Positions 25,806 to 38,479 of a stretch of 64,000 nucleotides of DNA are shown piece after piece. The position numbers and the translations under genes are program-made. The notes beneath the pieces were generated by a model. The model was not told the origin of the DNA and made no database searches. It was given only the letters and a program-made list of their open reading frames with translations. Each line of letters opens with the position of its first letter. Positions within the stretch are counted from its first letter, which is position 1. Source of the DNA: Vitellaria paradoxa (lineage: Eukaryota; Streptophyta; Magnoliopsida; Ericales; Sapotaceae); contig CM034240.1 in assembly GCA_019916065.1 (NCBI GenBank), positions 44,838,026 through 44,902,025 on the forward strand, given 5' to 3'.

Positions 25806-26895
25806 GTGTAAAAATAATAGTGAAAATATAATATATCTTTATTTATTTTGTTTTTATTTTGAAGAGGATACAACTATATTATTCCATATATAAACTTTGT
25901 AAAATAGTTTCATACACTATCATTATATTTACTAATAAATTATCTATGATTATTTGTATTGAATCCATGCATTTTAATTATCATAATATTATCCACCTCC
26001 TTCAAAAGAGAGTTCATTTTTAATTAAATAATTTGACATAAATTTAAAAATTTAATCAAAATCAATTCTTTTGTAAATTTAAAAATTAGTGCGCGATTTG
26101 CCACCCTAGTGGACGATTGTGAAACTTGGCTGAATAAATACTCACATATGTTTAGATATGCATGCATGTATGCTTAAAACCACATTTTGAAAGTAATTAA
26201 TGACCAATTCATCTTATGAAAAGTATGGCCACACAAAATATAACCACTTAATTAGCACTAGAATGACATCAAGATAGAATTATTAATCTCAAGAACATGA
26301 GTATTATTACTTGTTATAGAATATTTAAAGGGAGCGTTTGGTTGGTAAAAGTTTGACAAAAAAGTACAAAAATTTGATATCAAAATGATATGTGATAAAA
26401 TTTGATTAAAAGAAAATTTAAAAATTAGTAAAAGTTGGTGAATTTTAATTGATTTTTATCCAACCGAACACTCCTAAAACAGAAAAATACCCATTTATAT
26501 ATCTTGAAGATCAATTAAATAAAAACTGAGGCTGTTACATTCCAAACAACTGACTTATTAAAAGATGGGTAAACGAATGTCTATTTCCTCTATATCTACA
26601 TTACATGCAATGAACCAGTACTACTATTAAAAAAAAAAAAAACTTTTCTTCTTCCCAAATTCAGAAGAGGAAGAGAAACCATATGTCCTAAAATTAACAT
26701 TAAAAAAAAAAAAAAAAAACAAAGAGAGAGTTTTGAGGGGGGGAAAAAAAGAATATGGAAGAACTCAAGTCTCTTTTTCCGCCATCGTCGTCGTCATTGA
26801 TCCGATCACTGCCCTCACCCTCATATTCACAAGTATAATCCATATGAATGTATATATTGCAAGGGCAGTGATATTTTTTCTAGGGTTTCCCATAG
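25806..26895. other. Intergenic, 3' flank of ADAP-like gene
   Basis: AT-rich; includes a small MITE (26339-26474) and, nearest the gene, the probable 3' UTR. No gene seen. Confidence 0.45.
26339..26474. mobile_element. Short 'GATATGTG' MITE with TAA target duplication
   Basis: Ends GGGAGCGTTTGGTTGG and, on the minus strand, GGAGTGTTCGGTTGG; TAA at 26336-26338 and 26475-26477. The core CAAAATGATATGTGATAAAA is shared with 15440 and 50480. Confidence 0.65.
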
Positions 26896-29800
26896 CTAAG
26901 CATCGAGCTCATCACATTGGAACAGTGACGACGCAAACGAATTCAATTCCCCGAAAATGACGTCATTCTCGTCTGCGTAGCTGCCGGAGTCCTGACAGTC
27001 GAAGAACGTCTGTATATCGTCGGGGAAGCTGCTCCGGGGAGGGTCAGACTCCGGCGGGGTCGATGGGCAGTGATCAGCTGCCGATGTTCTCTCCAACATT
27101 TCCTTAAACTTGGATGACTGCAGCAGAAGCCCTAACGCCGATGACGCGGTGGCGCCGCCGGCAGGACGTGGCGGAGGTAGGGCGGCATCCTCGGTGGTGG
27201 TGGTAGTGGCGGAGCTAGAGCTTCGCTGTTGCTGGTTGAGGAAGGCTAGGCCCACTTCATTACTAGGGTTTGTCAAGGGATTGACTGGACCCACGTTAGG
27301 GTTAGGGTTTGGTTGGGGGTTGTTTTGGTTAGGTCTTAGCCTTTTGATGTAACGGCTGAGGTCAAAGTTGGTGACGGCGTTAAGCCCCCTATACTCTATG
27401 GCTGCCATGTCATATGCTGTGGCGGCTTCTTCTTGTGTAGCTGCAAATAATAATATTGTGGAAGAGTTTCAAGGGGCAGTTTGGGGGAAAAAATAAAGAG
27501 AGGAGATATATATAATAAATTCAGGAATTTAATTTGCTGGATCAATTTGGTGGAAGGTTGAAAATTAATTCCTCAAGGGGTTTGAAATCTTAAATAGCCA
27601 GACCCTAGCAGTTGAGGGTTGGTGATCTATACATCTATAGATATACCAACCAACTATACTTGTTTCTTTTCAATTAATTTTTTTGCAATTACTTTGATTT
27701 TGACTGGATATGGGTTTGTTTTTTTAATCAATTAGTGTCCATATATATATATACATATATATATATATATCTATCTATTGTAACATAACAGTATTCATTT
27801 GGCCTCATCAATTAAACACAAGCAACAAGACTAATGGCAAGGTTTCTCAAATATGATCTCTCATTATCAACTTGGGATTTTTTTTTATTTATTTATTTAA
27901 CATTTTCCCAAGGATTTAAGAAATTAATTAATAACTGTCTAGTGGTGATCAGTTAATTCATTAGGATTTGCAAATGCTAACAATGTTCAAGGTTTTGTTG
28001 CCAAGTCATTCCTAAATTGAGCATTCTGACCCCATATGTCTCTTCATTTGGGAAGAAAAATGCATGGAATTCCCCAAGATTATCCTTAATTTTTATTTAT
28101 TCACTTGCAAAATAAAAGATTTTAATGACTCTAATTTCTAGATTTTTCTTAATTTTATGTTACTATCCACTAAGGCTTCTTATATGTGCATCTACTAGGA
28201 GTTATAAAATAAATTATTTAATGTCTGAAAATTACAACAAACAAAATTACAAAGATTATATACATACTAAATATGTGACATGGGATAGGTTGTCCTGTTT
28301 TTTTTTGGATAAATACAAAGCAGGAAATCACTTTTTTTTTTTAATTTGTTTTTGCTACTGGTTTTATTCATTATTACCAAGGAGAAAGATTCTATATCAT
28401 TTTTCATTCCCCTTAAAACAAAAGAAAAAAATCTATATGATGAGAGAGAGAGAGAGAGATTAGATTTGAAAAATCAAGATGATTAATTAATGTAGAGAAT
28501 TACCATAGGTGCCAAGGTAGAGATACTTGTTGCCAAACACCCTCCCAATCCGAGCCTCCCATCTTCCATTGTGATGGTGTCTGTGCATTCAATGGCCGGC
28601 AAATTCCAATGTCAACACTTACAAAAAGGAGAATAGAGACAATATATGCATATGCATATACATATATATATATATTCATCATTGATGGATGTATGGGTCC
28701 ATAGTAATGGTAATGTGGGCAGCACAGCAGTTGGTTTGAAAATTCAGTCACTTCTGTACAACATTTACAAAGGTTTTAATTAATTTTGTTTTTCCTCCCA
28801 ACAAACTTGTGGACTTGAGATTGGGAAAAGGGAAGAATATCAGTCCCTTGAAAAAAGAGCAAGTTTGAAGTCTGAACTTTCTGGCCGCTTGTGGAGTTAT
28901 GAGACACAGACCACCGAAAGGTTCTAAATATTCTCCGAGGGAGTGTATTTATTACCCATGAAAATTGTATTATGGGTCTCTCTATATATATCATCATAAA
29001 AATATTACTAGCTAAATGAATTAGCAGTTTGCGGTGTTGAAAACAGATTGCAGCATTATATATATATATATATATATATGTGAACCACTCTTTAATTTAT
29101 TTTGGTCATTTTGAAATAATTTTTTTTTTAATTTTAATCACATTTCAAGGAGAATAACTTCCCCTTGTGAGAGTAGTGCTCATTTTGCGACATATCATTA
29201 TCATTTGTGAAAAATATCTCTTGATTGGTTACAAGAATTAGCTACTACATTATTATGGAAAAATCACACAAACACACATATATTATATGGTAACCTTATT
29301 TAGTACCTTGCCACTCCTCTATATCTAGAGACTCCCCGAGAAAAACCGCTGCTTTTTCTGAAAATAAAAGGCAAAGCATAGTAATTCCAGCCTAAGAATG
29401 GACTGACATATAAATATATACGAGCTTATAAATACACTTCACTTTAAGTCTTTTTTTTTTTTTAAACTCCATCTCTTCTTATAATATTAATTTTTGAAGC
29501 GTAAAAATTAAAAATAGAATGTATTTATTATTTCCTCAAATATGACTCTTTTTGAAAACATAGTTTCTCAATTTCTAACGAATTAAAATTTGACTTTTTT
29601 TTTAAATGACCGAATTTATTATTTTAAATTTTAATTTTTTTTAAAATATGAAGGGTAAAAATGTCAAATTAATCAAAAAAATTAAAAAACTAATTGCTTA
29701 AAAATTAACTTTTTTTCTCCCAAAAAAAAACTAATTTTTTTTTTTAGTAATTCTAGCTAGTAGCCAATAAAAAAATAATTTTTCTTTTTTTTTTTTCAAA

Positions 29801-31047
29801 CTAAACCTATACTTATATATTCCCTTCTTTTGGAAATTCACATCCATTAATGCGAATACTTACCTCCTAAGAGACCCAATATATTCTTCTTTTGACTGAC
29901 CTTCCATTTCTTTAAGCTCTTCCTGGTAAGTTGACAGCTGCACATATAATTCACAGCATATTACATATACATACATACATATATATACATATATATATAT
30001 TTACTAAAAATTTAATTGAAGAAGAGATAATTGCAAAAATAATAATCAAAAACCTAATTAGTTAAATTGTTCATGGGTGAAAAGATTTACTGGGAAATTA
30101 AGAACGGTGTCTTGTCCCCAGTACTTCAATGCAGCCAAGTCATAAGCACGTGCCGCAGCTTCTTCATCATCATAGGCCCCTAAAAACGGAGAAACCCATT
30201 ATCATGAACCCTATAAGCTCTCATTGAATAATCAAAAACACCACTTATGTAAAAACCCAAATAATTAAGGACTTTATTTTATTAATTCAGAGGCTTAAAT
30301 TAATTAATAAACCCAATTAAAATACGCACACAGATATTTACATGCACACTCACACACATATATATATAAATACATTTGAAGAACTGTTTGAGAATGAAAC
30401 CAAACGTACCCAGATATACTGCATTTTCAGATGGGATTCATCGCAGCCATCATAGGGTAAAAATCAAGTAGAGAATTACCCACAAAGAAATTATATATCA
30501 GTAAAAATTCAGTAAAAAAAGAAAAAAAAATTAGGGGGGGTAAAAAGTCAATGGAGATGGATGATCAAGAACCTTGTCTTCCTTTCTTGTTCTGGGACTC
30601 ATTCCAACAGTTCTTGTCCCACAAGTGAGCCTCATATCGACCAGTCCACCTGTGCCTGAACCAAGCCTCCCAAAAACCCACATCAGAATCAATCAAACCA
30701 AATTAACCACATAATTAAACCTAATTCTATTAATGAAATTAGTTAATCCACAAATTCACAATCTCAGTTCAAGTGAATCCTCCCAAAAAAAAAAAAAAAA
30801 AAAAATGAATAAAAGAAACCCATGAAAGAAAATCAAATACACACGCACAAATTCAATTTTAAGATGGGGATCAGAATCTGATCATTTCAAATGAAGTGGA
30901 ATTACTGTACCTTGTGACGCCCCTATAAATCGAGCTGCGCTGCGGAGGAGACTCTCTGGGGACGCTCTTGCGGGTCCTCTTCACTTTCGTTGCCGAGTTG
31001 CTAGCGCCTGTGCTGTTTTTCTGGCTTTGCTTCGAGGTCTTCCCCAT
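26896..31047 (-). CDS. ADAP: AP2/ERF transcription factor, ADAP/WRI3 type (eight exons, 354 aa)
   Basis: Minus-strand exons: 31047-30911, 30655-30573, 30418-30410 (9 nt), 30179-30091, 29937-29864, 29357-29307, 28580-28504 and 27440-26896; all GT-AG, phases consistent, 354 residues. The start is the first ATG of its exon (the upstream in-frame codon is TTG). A basic N-terminus ([10 protein letters not shown]) precedes the first AP2 domain ([20 protein letters not shown] to LNFP, residues ~37-106), a linker ([20 protein letters not shown]) and the second AP2 domain ([20 protein letters not shown] to DLSRYIKRL). The C-terminal [16 protein letters not shown] matches ADAP (At1g16060) and distinguishes it from WRI1. 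The family binds AW-box promoters of fatty-acid genes; ADAP also acts in ABA responses, and WRI3/WRI4 in cutin lipid supply. Nuclear. The 3' coding part has poly-Thr/Ser and Pro-Asn tracts. Confidence 0.95.
30410..30418 (-). other. 9-nt micro-exon (VYL) of the AP2 gene
   Basis: The exon TATATCTGG is flanked by ATGCAG and GTACGT. Joined to G of the exon before it and GG of the exon after it, it encodes Val-Tyr-Leu and completes QVYLGAY in the first AP2 domain. The same 9-nt exon is known from WRI1 and its relatives. Confidence 0.95.
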
Positions 31048-31174
31048 CAAAAAATTCACAAACCAGAGAGAGACAGAGAGAGATATGTAAATAATGAGGA
31101 GGTCGTCCAATGAGAGAGCTAGAAGTACTGGGGCAATTGGAACTGTCTATGAAGCAACTGGGGTGGCAGATTTT

Positions 31175-31207
31175 AGAGAGAGAGAGAGAGAGAGAGAGAG
31201 AGCCGGC

Positions 31208-31243
<36 letters not shown>
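31175..31243. repeat. (AG)n microsatellite upstream of the ADAP-like start codon
   Basis: Two nearly pure AG runs separated by CCGGCAGAGACAG lie ~130-195 bp upstream of the start codon, reading as (CT)n in the sense strand. CT-rich leaders and GAGA-type sites are common in plant AP2 gene promoters; function here is inferred. Confidence 0.75.
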
Positions 31244-31248
<5 letters not shown>

Positions 31249-32433
31249 GGTATTTCGTGTTGTGGCCGTCTCTAAGCGGCCTTGTGAGGGACTCTTGTGG
31301 GTTGTCCTCACTTGGCCTTGTGTTATGTGCTGTCCTAGTTAAATTGATCTGGGTGTGGGCTTTTTGTTTTTTATTTCCTTAATTTCTTTTGGACTTTAGT
31401 CTCTTTAGCCTTTTTCTTACCTCAAATAATTTGCAGCCTAAAATTTTCACTGGTTTTCTTCTGTCTTGCCTTGTTTGGGTGTTGGATAACATTTATTTTA
31501 TTTTTCCTTTTCATTTTTTTATTCAATTAAGATACATAAATAGAGCTCTACTACCAATTTTCTTGTTAAAAAAATTCATAATAATATAACCCTCTAAACC
31601 TATCTTTTTTTTAAAAAAAGATTTAACTCCCTAAAAATTCGTTTATTATGTATAAAGAGAGATTTCAAATTGGGTGGATTTATTTGCATTCCACCGATGG
31701 ATTGTTGAATTCCATTTTTCTTTTTTATTAAATAAAATTATACAACTACTTTTATTATTCTAATAAAATATGTTATATAATTTTAATGTCATCAAGGCTC
31801 TTCTGCAAGAATGAGAGTAATTGTATAATTTTAAGTATAAGAATTCATTTGTGTAGTACAAATAGACCCACTCTTTCAATTTTATATATTAAAAATTTTT
31901 GGTATAATAGCATTATTCATTACCATACTATATATGTGTGTGAACAGATTCAAAAGTTTTTTTGTTTTATTATAATATTTGTAAAAAAATAATATATGTA
32001 TATATGTGTATATATATGCTGTAAATGTTGTTATATATAATTTCCGTAAAATCTATTGCCAAAGGGTTTTGTGGGAATTATACTTTATTTTATTTTATTT
32101 TTTGTTTCACAAAAAGTTATTTTCAATGAGCAAAATGATGGTCTACTTGAAGGTAAAAGCTCAAGAGGCACGAGGAGCTAAGCCCAGCCCATGCAATAAG
32201 TTGGAAAGACAGAGAAGAGAAGACAAAAAAAAAAAAAAAAAAAAGAAGACAGAGAGAGAGACAGAAAAAGAAAGGAGGAACGAAATGAAAGGAAGTGAAA
32301 TTTAGTAAAAAAAGGTCAAATTTTATGAAAGGAAAACTTACTTTTGGCGCCACTCTTTTTTTTCTCAAACTCTATGGACTAAAAAGGGCGTCTATGAATC
32401 TTTGAATAGGCATTCATTTTCATTTTATGCTTA

Positions 32434-32679
32434 GTTTGAAAAGTAAAAAAATTAATTTTTTTTAGTTAGTTAGTAGATATCTACTAAAAAGTTAATTTTT
32501 TTTTTAATTTGAAAGAAAAAAAATTAATTTTTTAGTAATTAATTTTTTAACTTTTTATTAATTTAATATTTTTACTCTTAAAAATTTTTAAAAATTAAAA
32601 TGTAAAAAGGTAAATTTAATTATTTAAAAAATTAATAACTACTAACTCAAAAACTAACTATTTCTTACCAAACAGGGCC
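32434..32679. mobile_element. Tourist-type MITE with degenerate left end
   Basis: The right end reads GGCCCTGTTTGG on the minus strand, the classic Tourist end, bordered by TTA at 32680-32682; the left end (GTTTGAAAAG after TTA) has lost its first bases. The core repeats CTACTAAAAAGTTAA-type blocks. Confidence 0.6.
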
Positions 32680-33639
32680 TTAATTTGCGCACCAACCCAA
32701 CGTATAGTGCTCTAGTCTGGAGATTCATTGGTCCTGGAGGATGAAACCAAGTGAGATACTTGCAAACTCTTCATTAAAAAACAACAATAATAATAATAAT
32801 AATAAAATACAGAGTTATAAATGAGAAAAAAAAATCCCACAGCCCCTCTCTCTGATCTCTCTTTTCTTTTCTTTTTTTCAAAAAATGCTACAAATGACTT
32901 TTTAAACGTGGAGAGATAGTGTAGCACTGTTTTAATCATGTTTTAAATAATAAAATTTATTAAAATTTTCAAAAATATTTGTTGGTGAAATTAATATTTA
33001 AAAGTTGAAATAGAAGTTTGGAGAATTTGGTAAGCACTATTGAATAAAAAATTTATAAAACAAAAAATTATTACTCTTTACAATAGTTTAGAAAATATGA
33101 CAAAGGGATTATTTGATGTAAAGACCTATAAAAATTAGAAAATGCCATTGTATTATATAACCCTTTAACAAATCAGGAGTGTTAAAATCAAATTGATTAG
33201 GACACCAACCACTGATCTTCTGTGAATTCTCCATTTCGTGAATCAAACATATTTTGAAAATAATTAGATATATAGGCAATTTAAATTAGCCGATCGTTAT
33301 ACATGTGATTCAATATAAAAGAACATAAGACGAGTTCGATGTGACTCAAAAAATTGACACAATTTTTGTTGGTTCTAAATTTTAGAGTTAGAATCAAATT
33401 GATCTTCTTAAAAGATTGAATCAAATTAAGATAGGATCAAATCGAATCAATCAGTCTTATAATTACCCATTTATTATATTTTGTCTTCTTTTTGTTGACT
33501 AGAAAAAAAATTTAAGTGTTTAGTAGGATATGTTTCTAGTAATTATTTTTTTATTAACTAAAAAATAGTTCAAATTTTTGTTTCTTTCTTATTAATTTTC
33601 ATTTATGTGATATTGAGATAACACGATTTAGTAATGGGT

Positions 33640-34041
33640 AAATTACACTGATCTCCTTTGCAGTTCTTTGAAAGTTAGATAACACCCTTTATATTTGAGA
33701 AATTACTCTGACCTTCCGTATGTTTAAATTTTTTTGACAAGTTATCTCCTTTGACACATAAATGCTAAAAATTATACAACTTTTTGTTAATATTAGATAA
33801 ATTTTGTACGATGACTAAAACATCCTCGCCTAAAATTCTATAACTTATAAATAATTTTATTTCTTATATTCTAAGTAAGAAATTTTTGATTAATTATTAC
33901 AAAAATATATAATATCAGTAATATTAGTGAACCTCTTAAGAAAATTAAAAAATAAGGAATGCCAAAGTAATTTTTTTAAACATGAACAACAGTATTTAAC
34001 TTTTCAAGCAACCCCAAGAACGTTAGTGAAATTACCTTTAG
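33640..34041. mobile_element. Long-TIR MITE beginning GGTAAATTAC
   Basis: The left end (GGTAAATTACACTGATCTCC, then TTCTTTGAAAGTTAGATAAC) pairs imperfectly over ~45 bp with the reverse complement of the right end (AGGTAATTTCACTAACGTTC, then GCTTGAAAAGTTAAATAC). Similar ends occur at 44586 in the duplicated segment. Mutator-like origin is inferred. Confidence 0.55.
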
Positions 34042-36868
34042 TAATTAGTAGTTGATTTAGACACTAAGTAGAAGTGTATATAGGAGTCTAATGTGCTTGC
34101 TATGGTGATATTATACTATAAATTGATCTGCCCATAGAGATGTCTGATTATATATTTATGCATATACCATAAACATATACTTTGTGAGGAAAACCTCGAT
34201 TTTTTTTTTCTTTTTTCTTGTCCTCGAATGAGAAAAGAAAAAAAAAAATTGATGTGTTGCAAAAATAATTCAAAAATTTATCAATAATGAAAATACATTT
34301 TCCCATTTGGTCTGAAAATACATTTTGAAAATATGTCTCAGATTCTTAGGTTAACTATGTTGTGCAGGAGACTAGTTGAAGAAGAAAACTGAATTTAAAA
34401 ATGCATTTTCAACCATCAAGAAAAGTCGGAAAAGGCATTTTGAAGATGTGCTTTTAGAGTAAGTAAAAACTAATTTTCAAAATGCGTATCTCTAAATACT
34501 TTTCCTCGAATAATATTTTTTTAACTTTTTTTTTCCTATTCCAACAGCAGAATAAAAAAATTCGAAAGTCCTCTGAATTTTGTACCTTTATTAATTTGAA
34601 GTTTTTAAATGGGACAATAAAGTCTCTGATCACTTCTCACTGTTAGCTATTGTGAGCTATGCAAGATTGGAAATCTAAACCCAGTCATCTAATTAAACTC
34701 TCACCAGTTTAGCTAAATAAACTGCAAAGTTGAAGTAAACAAACTAACTTGGACCAGTTTAATTTATTTATATGCATGGATGTGCGTAGCATTCCACTAG
34801 CATTGAATAGGCTAGTTATATAGGTTTTTTATTTTTTATCTGAAATTTTGTCAGACTTTGCCGATAGATAAATTAGGAGACATAAAGCTGATCTCCTCGA
34901 TCATACCTCTCAGTTGAGTCGCGAGATTCGAACCTCACCAATAATACGAGGAGCACACTTATTTATCATCAGTTCGATTATATCCAAGGACTGCCAGTCA
35001 TATACGTTTGCCACCGCGTCGGAAGGCATACAAACCATTTTGATATCTATATATATATATATAAAAGAGGCTAGTGGCTCTCACTAATATCAATAAGTCC
35101 CCCCCCCCCCAATAGTTGATTTAGTTGCAGAAAAGTTTGGTACAGTTGATTGTGAATCTGGCCCCGTTAGATCTAGGCATGAACGAATGAATGCATGTGT
35201 CACTTATGTTGAGAGAGTGTCAGTGTCGTTTTCTGGTTGCACCATAATTTCCAGTTTGATCCCCAAAAGGGGACTTCTTTCCTTCTTCTTTTTGCCTTTT
35301 TTTTTTCTTTTCTAATTTATGTTATTGGGAATAAAATTTAACCCAAAATATGCCTAAGGTAAACATGTGAATTTAATTGCTCAAGTCAAGAACTTGACTC
35401 TTACCAAATATAGAGGCAATTTTGGAAAATCACTTGCCGTGAAAGACTTTCAACCACTCTTTTGAGTTTTGAAAACTTATGTCTTGCGAGGGGCAGGGGA
35501 ATTTTTCATTCTTTTATGTAGACATTTTCAAGTTTAGCAAAGGCAAGTGCATTAGGAACAGGGGGAAGAGAATTAATGGGTCGGCAAGTTTTTGAAGTTC
35601 TGGTTATCAAATTAGAATCCTAGTAGCTATATTAAGGAGAGAGAAGAATGGCTATATTAAGAAAATTAAAGTGGAATAAAATTAACTTCAATTTTCAATC
35701 AAATCATAATTATTAATTTAGATATACTTTTACAAGAGTGTAACATATTTTAGTTGTATCTGAACTTGAATCAATCTGATTACTCAAGTTAAGCATTATA
35801 TCTAAACCTGCCATCATATAAAATATATACTAATTTCAGTTAAAAAAATTCACATTTATAGAGTCAGACCTAAATTTACAGTTCCAATCTCGAGTCTAGC
35901 TTAAAACCTATATGGAATTATTTTTGTGTTTATTTTCCTTAAATCTTTCACGTAAGAATAAAAGACTAGCCTAAGTCTATCCAAAATACAGGTCAGACCT
36001 ATTGACATACGATTAAGTATGAGTAAAAGATGAAAAATTACAGGGGTAAAATGTCAACCATTACCCCCACAACATTTATTCCTTAACTTTTAACCCCATG
36101 CTTAAACACACGTTTAAGGTTTACCATGTGACCTTGAAAAATAAGGAGAAAATTGAACTTGCAGTAGGAACAAACACATTGCAAACAAGTTTTAGAAGAG
36201 CACTACAGGCAAAACTGTTATTTGCCAGTTGCCACGTTAGTCCGATTGTTTTTAATATATATACATATATATATAGAATAATAATTTTCCTTTTTCGAGA
36301 AAAGCACTTTTCATGATATCCCTTCAGCTGCTCTTGCATTTTGAGAGTATTTCCGCATCAAAATTTTGAGAAGTCACTTTCCAAAATGTTCAAGGCACTC
36401 TTGGCTCCACTAGCAGCACTGCCATGCATCTCTCTCCAAACATCGTAGCTTCATTCACCACCAAAAAAAAAAAGAAAAGAAAAGTAGAAAATCAAGAACC
36501 AAACAAGAAAGTTTCTTATTAATTTGAAGAAATTCAAATTATTGCTGATCTATTTGATTTTGTAATTCTTATGTAAAATTTAATTCCGAGTTTGCTAGAA
36601 TTCATTTTCTTAATTTTATTAAAATTTTTCTATTTTAAATAGGAGTGCTACATATATATTGTCAGTCCAATTATAAATAGGCTTGTAGCAATGAAAGAGA
36701 ATAATGAAAGTTCTCTTCGTAATAATACACCCAGTTATTAATACAATTCTCTTCGGACGGTCCAGATTGGAAACCACTTATTTGGGCATCATCCCCAGTT
36801 GATCCAAAGGGTGTGTTTGGCGCTATTTATCCTCCTAGCTGGGCTGGTCATTTCAGTTGGGATTTTGG

Positions 36869-36939
36869 TGAGAGAATCCTTAAAGCCCAATTACTTTGCT
36901 CCCAAGAGAATCCTTAAAGCCCAATTACTTTGCGCCCAA
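36869..36939 (+). repeat. Tandem duplication of a 34-bp unit
   Basis: GAGAATCCTTAAAGCCCAAT and the following TACTTTGCKCCCAA occur twice in succession, differing at one base. Confidence 0.8.
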
Positions 36940-38092
36940 ACATTTCTCTTTTCGGAGCCCACGAGGGATTCTTGTCTTGATGCTTGAGTCGTGAATAAAC
37001 TTGAAAGGTGGTTTATCTATGTGCGGCCCAAAAAAAAAAAAAAAACTTCTCTGGTTAGAGGTTATATTTTGGTTAAATTGAAACTAAATAATTTGATAAT
37101 TATATTATATAATTATTTGATTTAATATACTTAAGTGCATAAGATTTGCAGAATATATATAAAAAGTCAATTCCTTATAAATTTCAAGACTTACATCATT
37201 TATCATTTAATACTATTACCTATGACAACTGTGTAGTTAAATTAACATAAAACATACCAGATATTCACTGTATAAATAGAGATGTATTCAAGGTGAGGGT
37301 TTCTCTTTTCTCTCCTCTCTTTCTCTTTACATGGGATTACTATCAATACTTGCAACTAATTTTAGTATCGGAGTTTTCTTAGCCGGGAATCATTTCCGAT
37401 CGTTTTATTTATTATTTTTTTACATGCAGGTCTACATTGGAAGAGAAAATGGAGGGGGAAAAGAAGGCAAATCGGGTGATTTTTCCCCCATACATCTCAA
37501 ATTTTTAAGAGAGATTAATCTCTCTTCCCATGAAATCATTGATCTTTCGGAGATCATTTAGCATCAAATTTTTACTAAAAATTTTCTTGCATTTGCTCTT
37601 TTTCTCAAAAAAGATTAGTTTACAAAGTTATATCAAAATTCCATTTGATTTTCAAGAAATTTAAAAAAAAATAGAATTCCAATTACCTTACAAAAAAAAA
37701 AAGGAAAAATTCTATAAAAAAAAAAAAATTGGACTAAATATATATGTCTTGATAATAGAATTACATTGTTACAACCAAAATCACAAATTACATGGGCATG
37801 TGACCTATAATCTCTATACCATCCTCCTGCACATAACATAAATTTATGTATGATCTTAACAGACAATTACATCTTGGCTTCGATTCAAACAAGAAAAAGG
37901 AGAACCATCAGATTTTTGACAAAAAAAAAAAAAAATCCCAAAAAACATCGATCTACACACTCGGGTCGGCGTCACCCTCAAAAGTGCTTTCTCATTAATT
38001 GTAGGAATTTTCACTTCTAAACATCCAGAAAGGTACAAGCAAGTGTCCAAGATCGAAAATACCCAGAAAATTGTTTCAGAAAATGTGCCTTG

Positions 38093-38460
38093 TGATAGGC
38101 CACGTAGATCGAAGAGGGGCCTAAAGCCAAATCCCAAGTATCAAGGATGATGGCGCACGTAGGATGGGCACTACTGCGTGGCTTGCAGAAGACTAACGTT
38201 GCTGTGCAACGTGGGAGTTAGTTTAGGAATCTGTTTTTATTTTTAGTTTTATTTTATTTTGCTTTGCGTTGTTGTTTACCGAGTAGCTTACTTTTCGGTC
38301 ATGTACTCGTTTATTTCGCTGGGCTTTAGCCTATTTAAACTAGAGGTTATCAATAAAAAAAAGGGAGGAGAAGACTTTTCTAAACCTGTGGTTTATTCTC
38401 GCCCAAAAGAGAGTGCAGTTACCTTTCTTACATTGATAGCTTTGACTGGGACCTCTATCA
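38093..38460 (+). repeat. 5' LTR of the gypsy element
   Basis: Starts TGATAG and ends CTATCA, a 6-bp inverted terminal repeat. Contains a TATTTAAA-type box at ~38331 and an AATAAAA signal at ~38351. The first ~57 bp are the same sequence that encodes the C-terminus of the polyprotein in the 3' LTR. Confidence 0.95.
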
Positions 38461-38461
38461 G

Positions 38462-38473
38462 TGGTATCAGAGC
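38462..38473 (+). promoter_or_regulatory. Primer-binding site for initiator tRNA-Met
   Basis: TGGTATCAGAGC, complementary to the 3' end of plant initiator tRNA-Met, lies one base after the 5' LTR. The Gag-Pol start codon follows at 38480, only six bases beyond it, so the leader is unusually short. Confidence 0.95.
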
Positions 38474-38479
38474 TGCGTT

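Larger units (their letters stand above)
31048..37929. other. Long intergenic region, no gene seen
   Basis: Contains the ADAP-like promoter, MITEs (32434-32679, 33640-34041), (TA) runs, and a small GC-richer island at 36640-36990. That island includes a TATAAATAG box and could be LTR-derived, but no ends could be placed. None of the short frames shows a family motif. Confidence 0.45.

Noticed and set aside
26733..27352. Plus-strand frames across the last AP2 exon
   Set aside because: Shadows of the ADAP-like coding exon on the opposite strand.
31094..31382. Glu/Arg-rich frames upstream of the ADAP-like gene
   Set aside because: Caused by the (AG)n microsatellite.
33340..33480. Repeated AATCAAATTGA-type words suggesting a binding-site array
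   Set aside because: Spacing is irregular and the surrounding DNA is low-complexity AT-rich; expected by composition.
36799..36987. 62-codon frame with a hydrophobic start, resembling a small membrane protein
   Set aside because: It contains a 34-bp tandem duplication and lies in a probable repeat remnant; no supporting homology or context.
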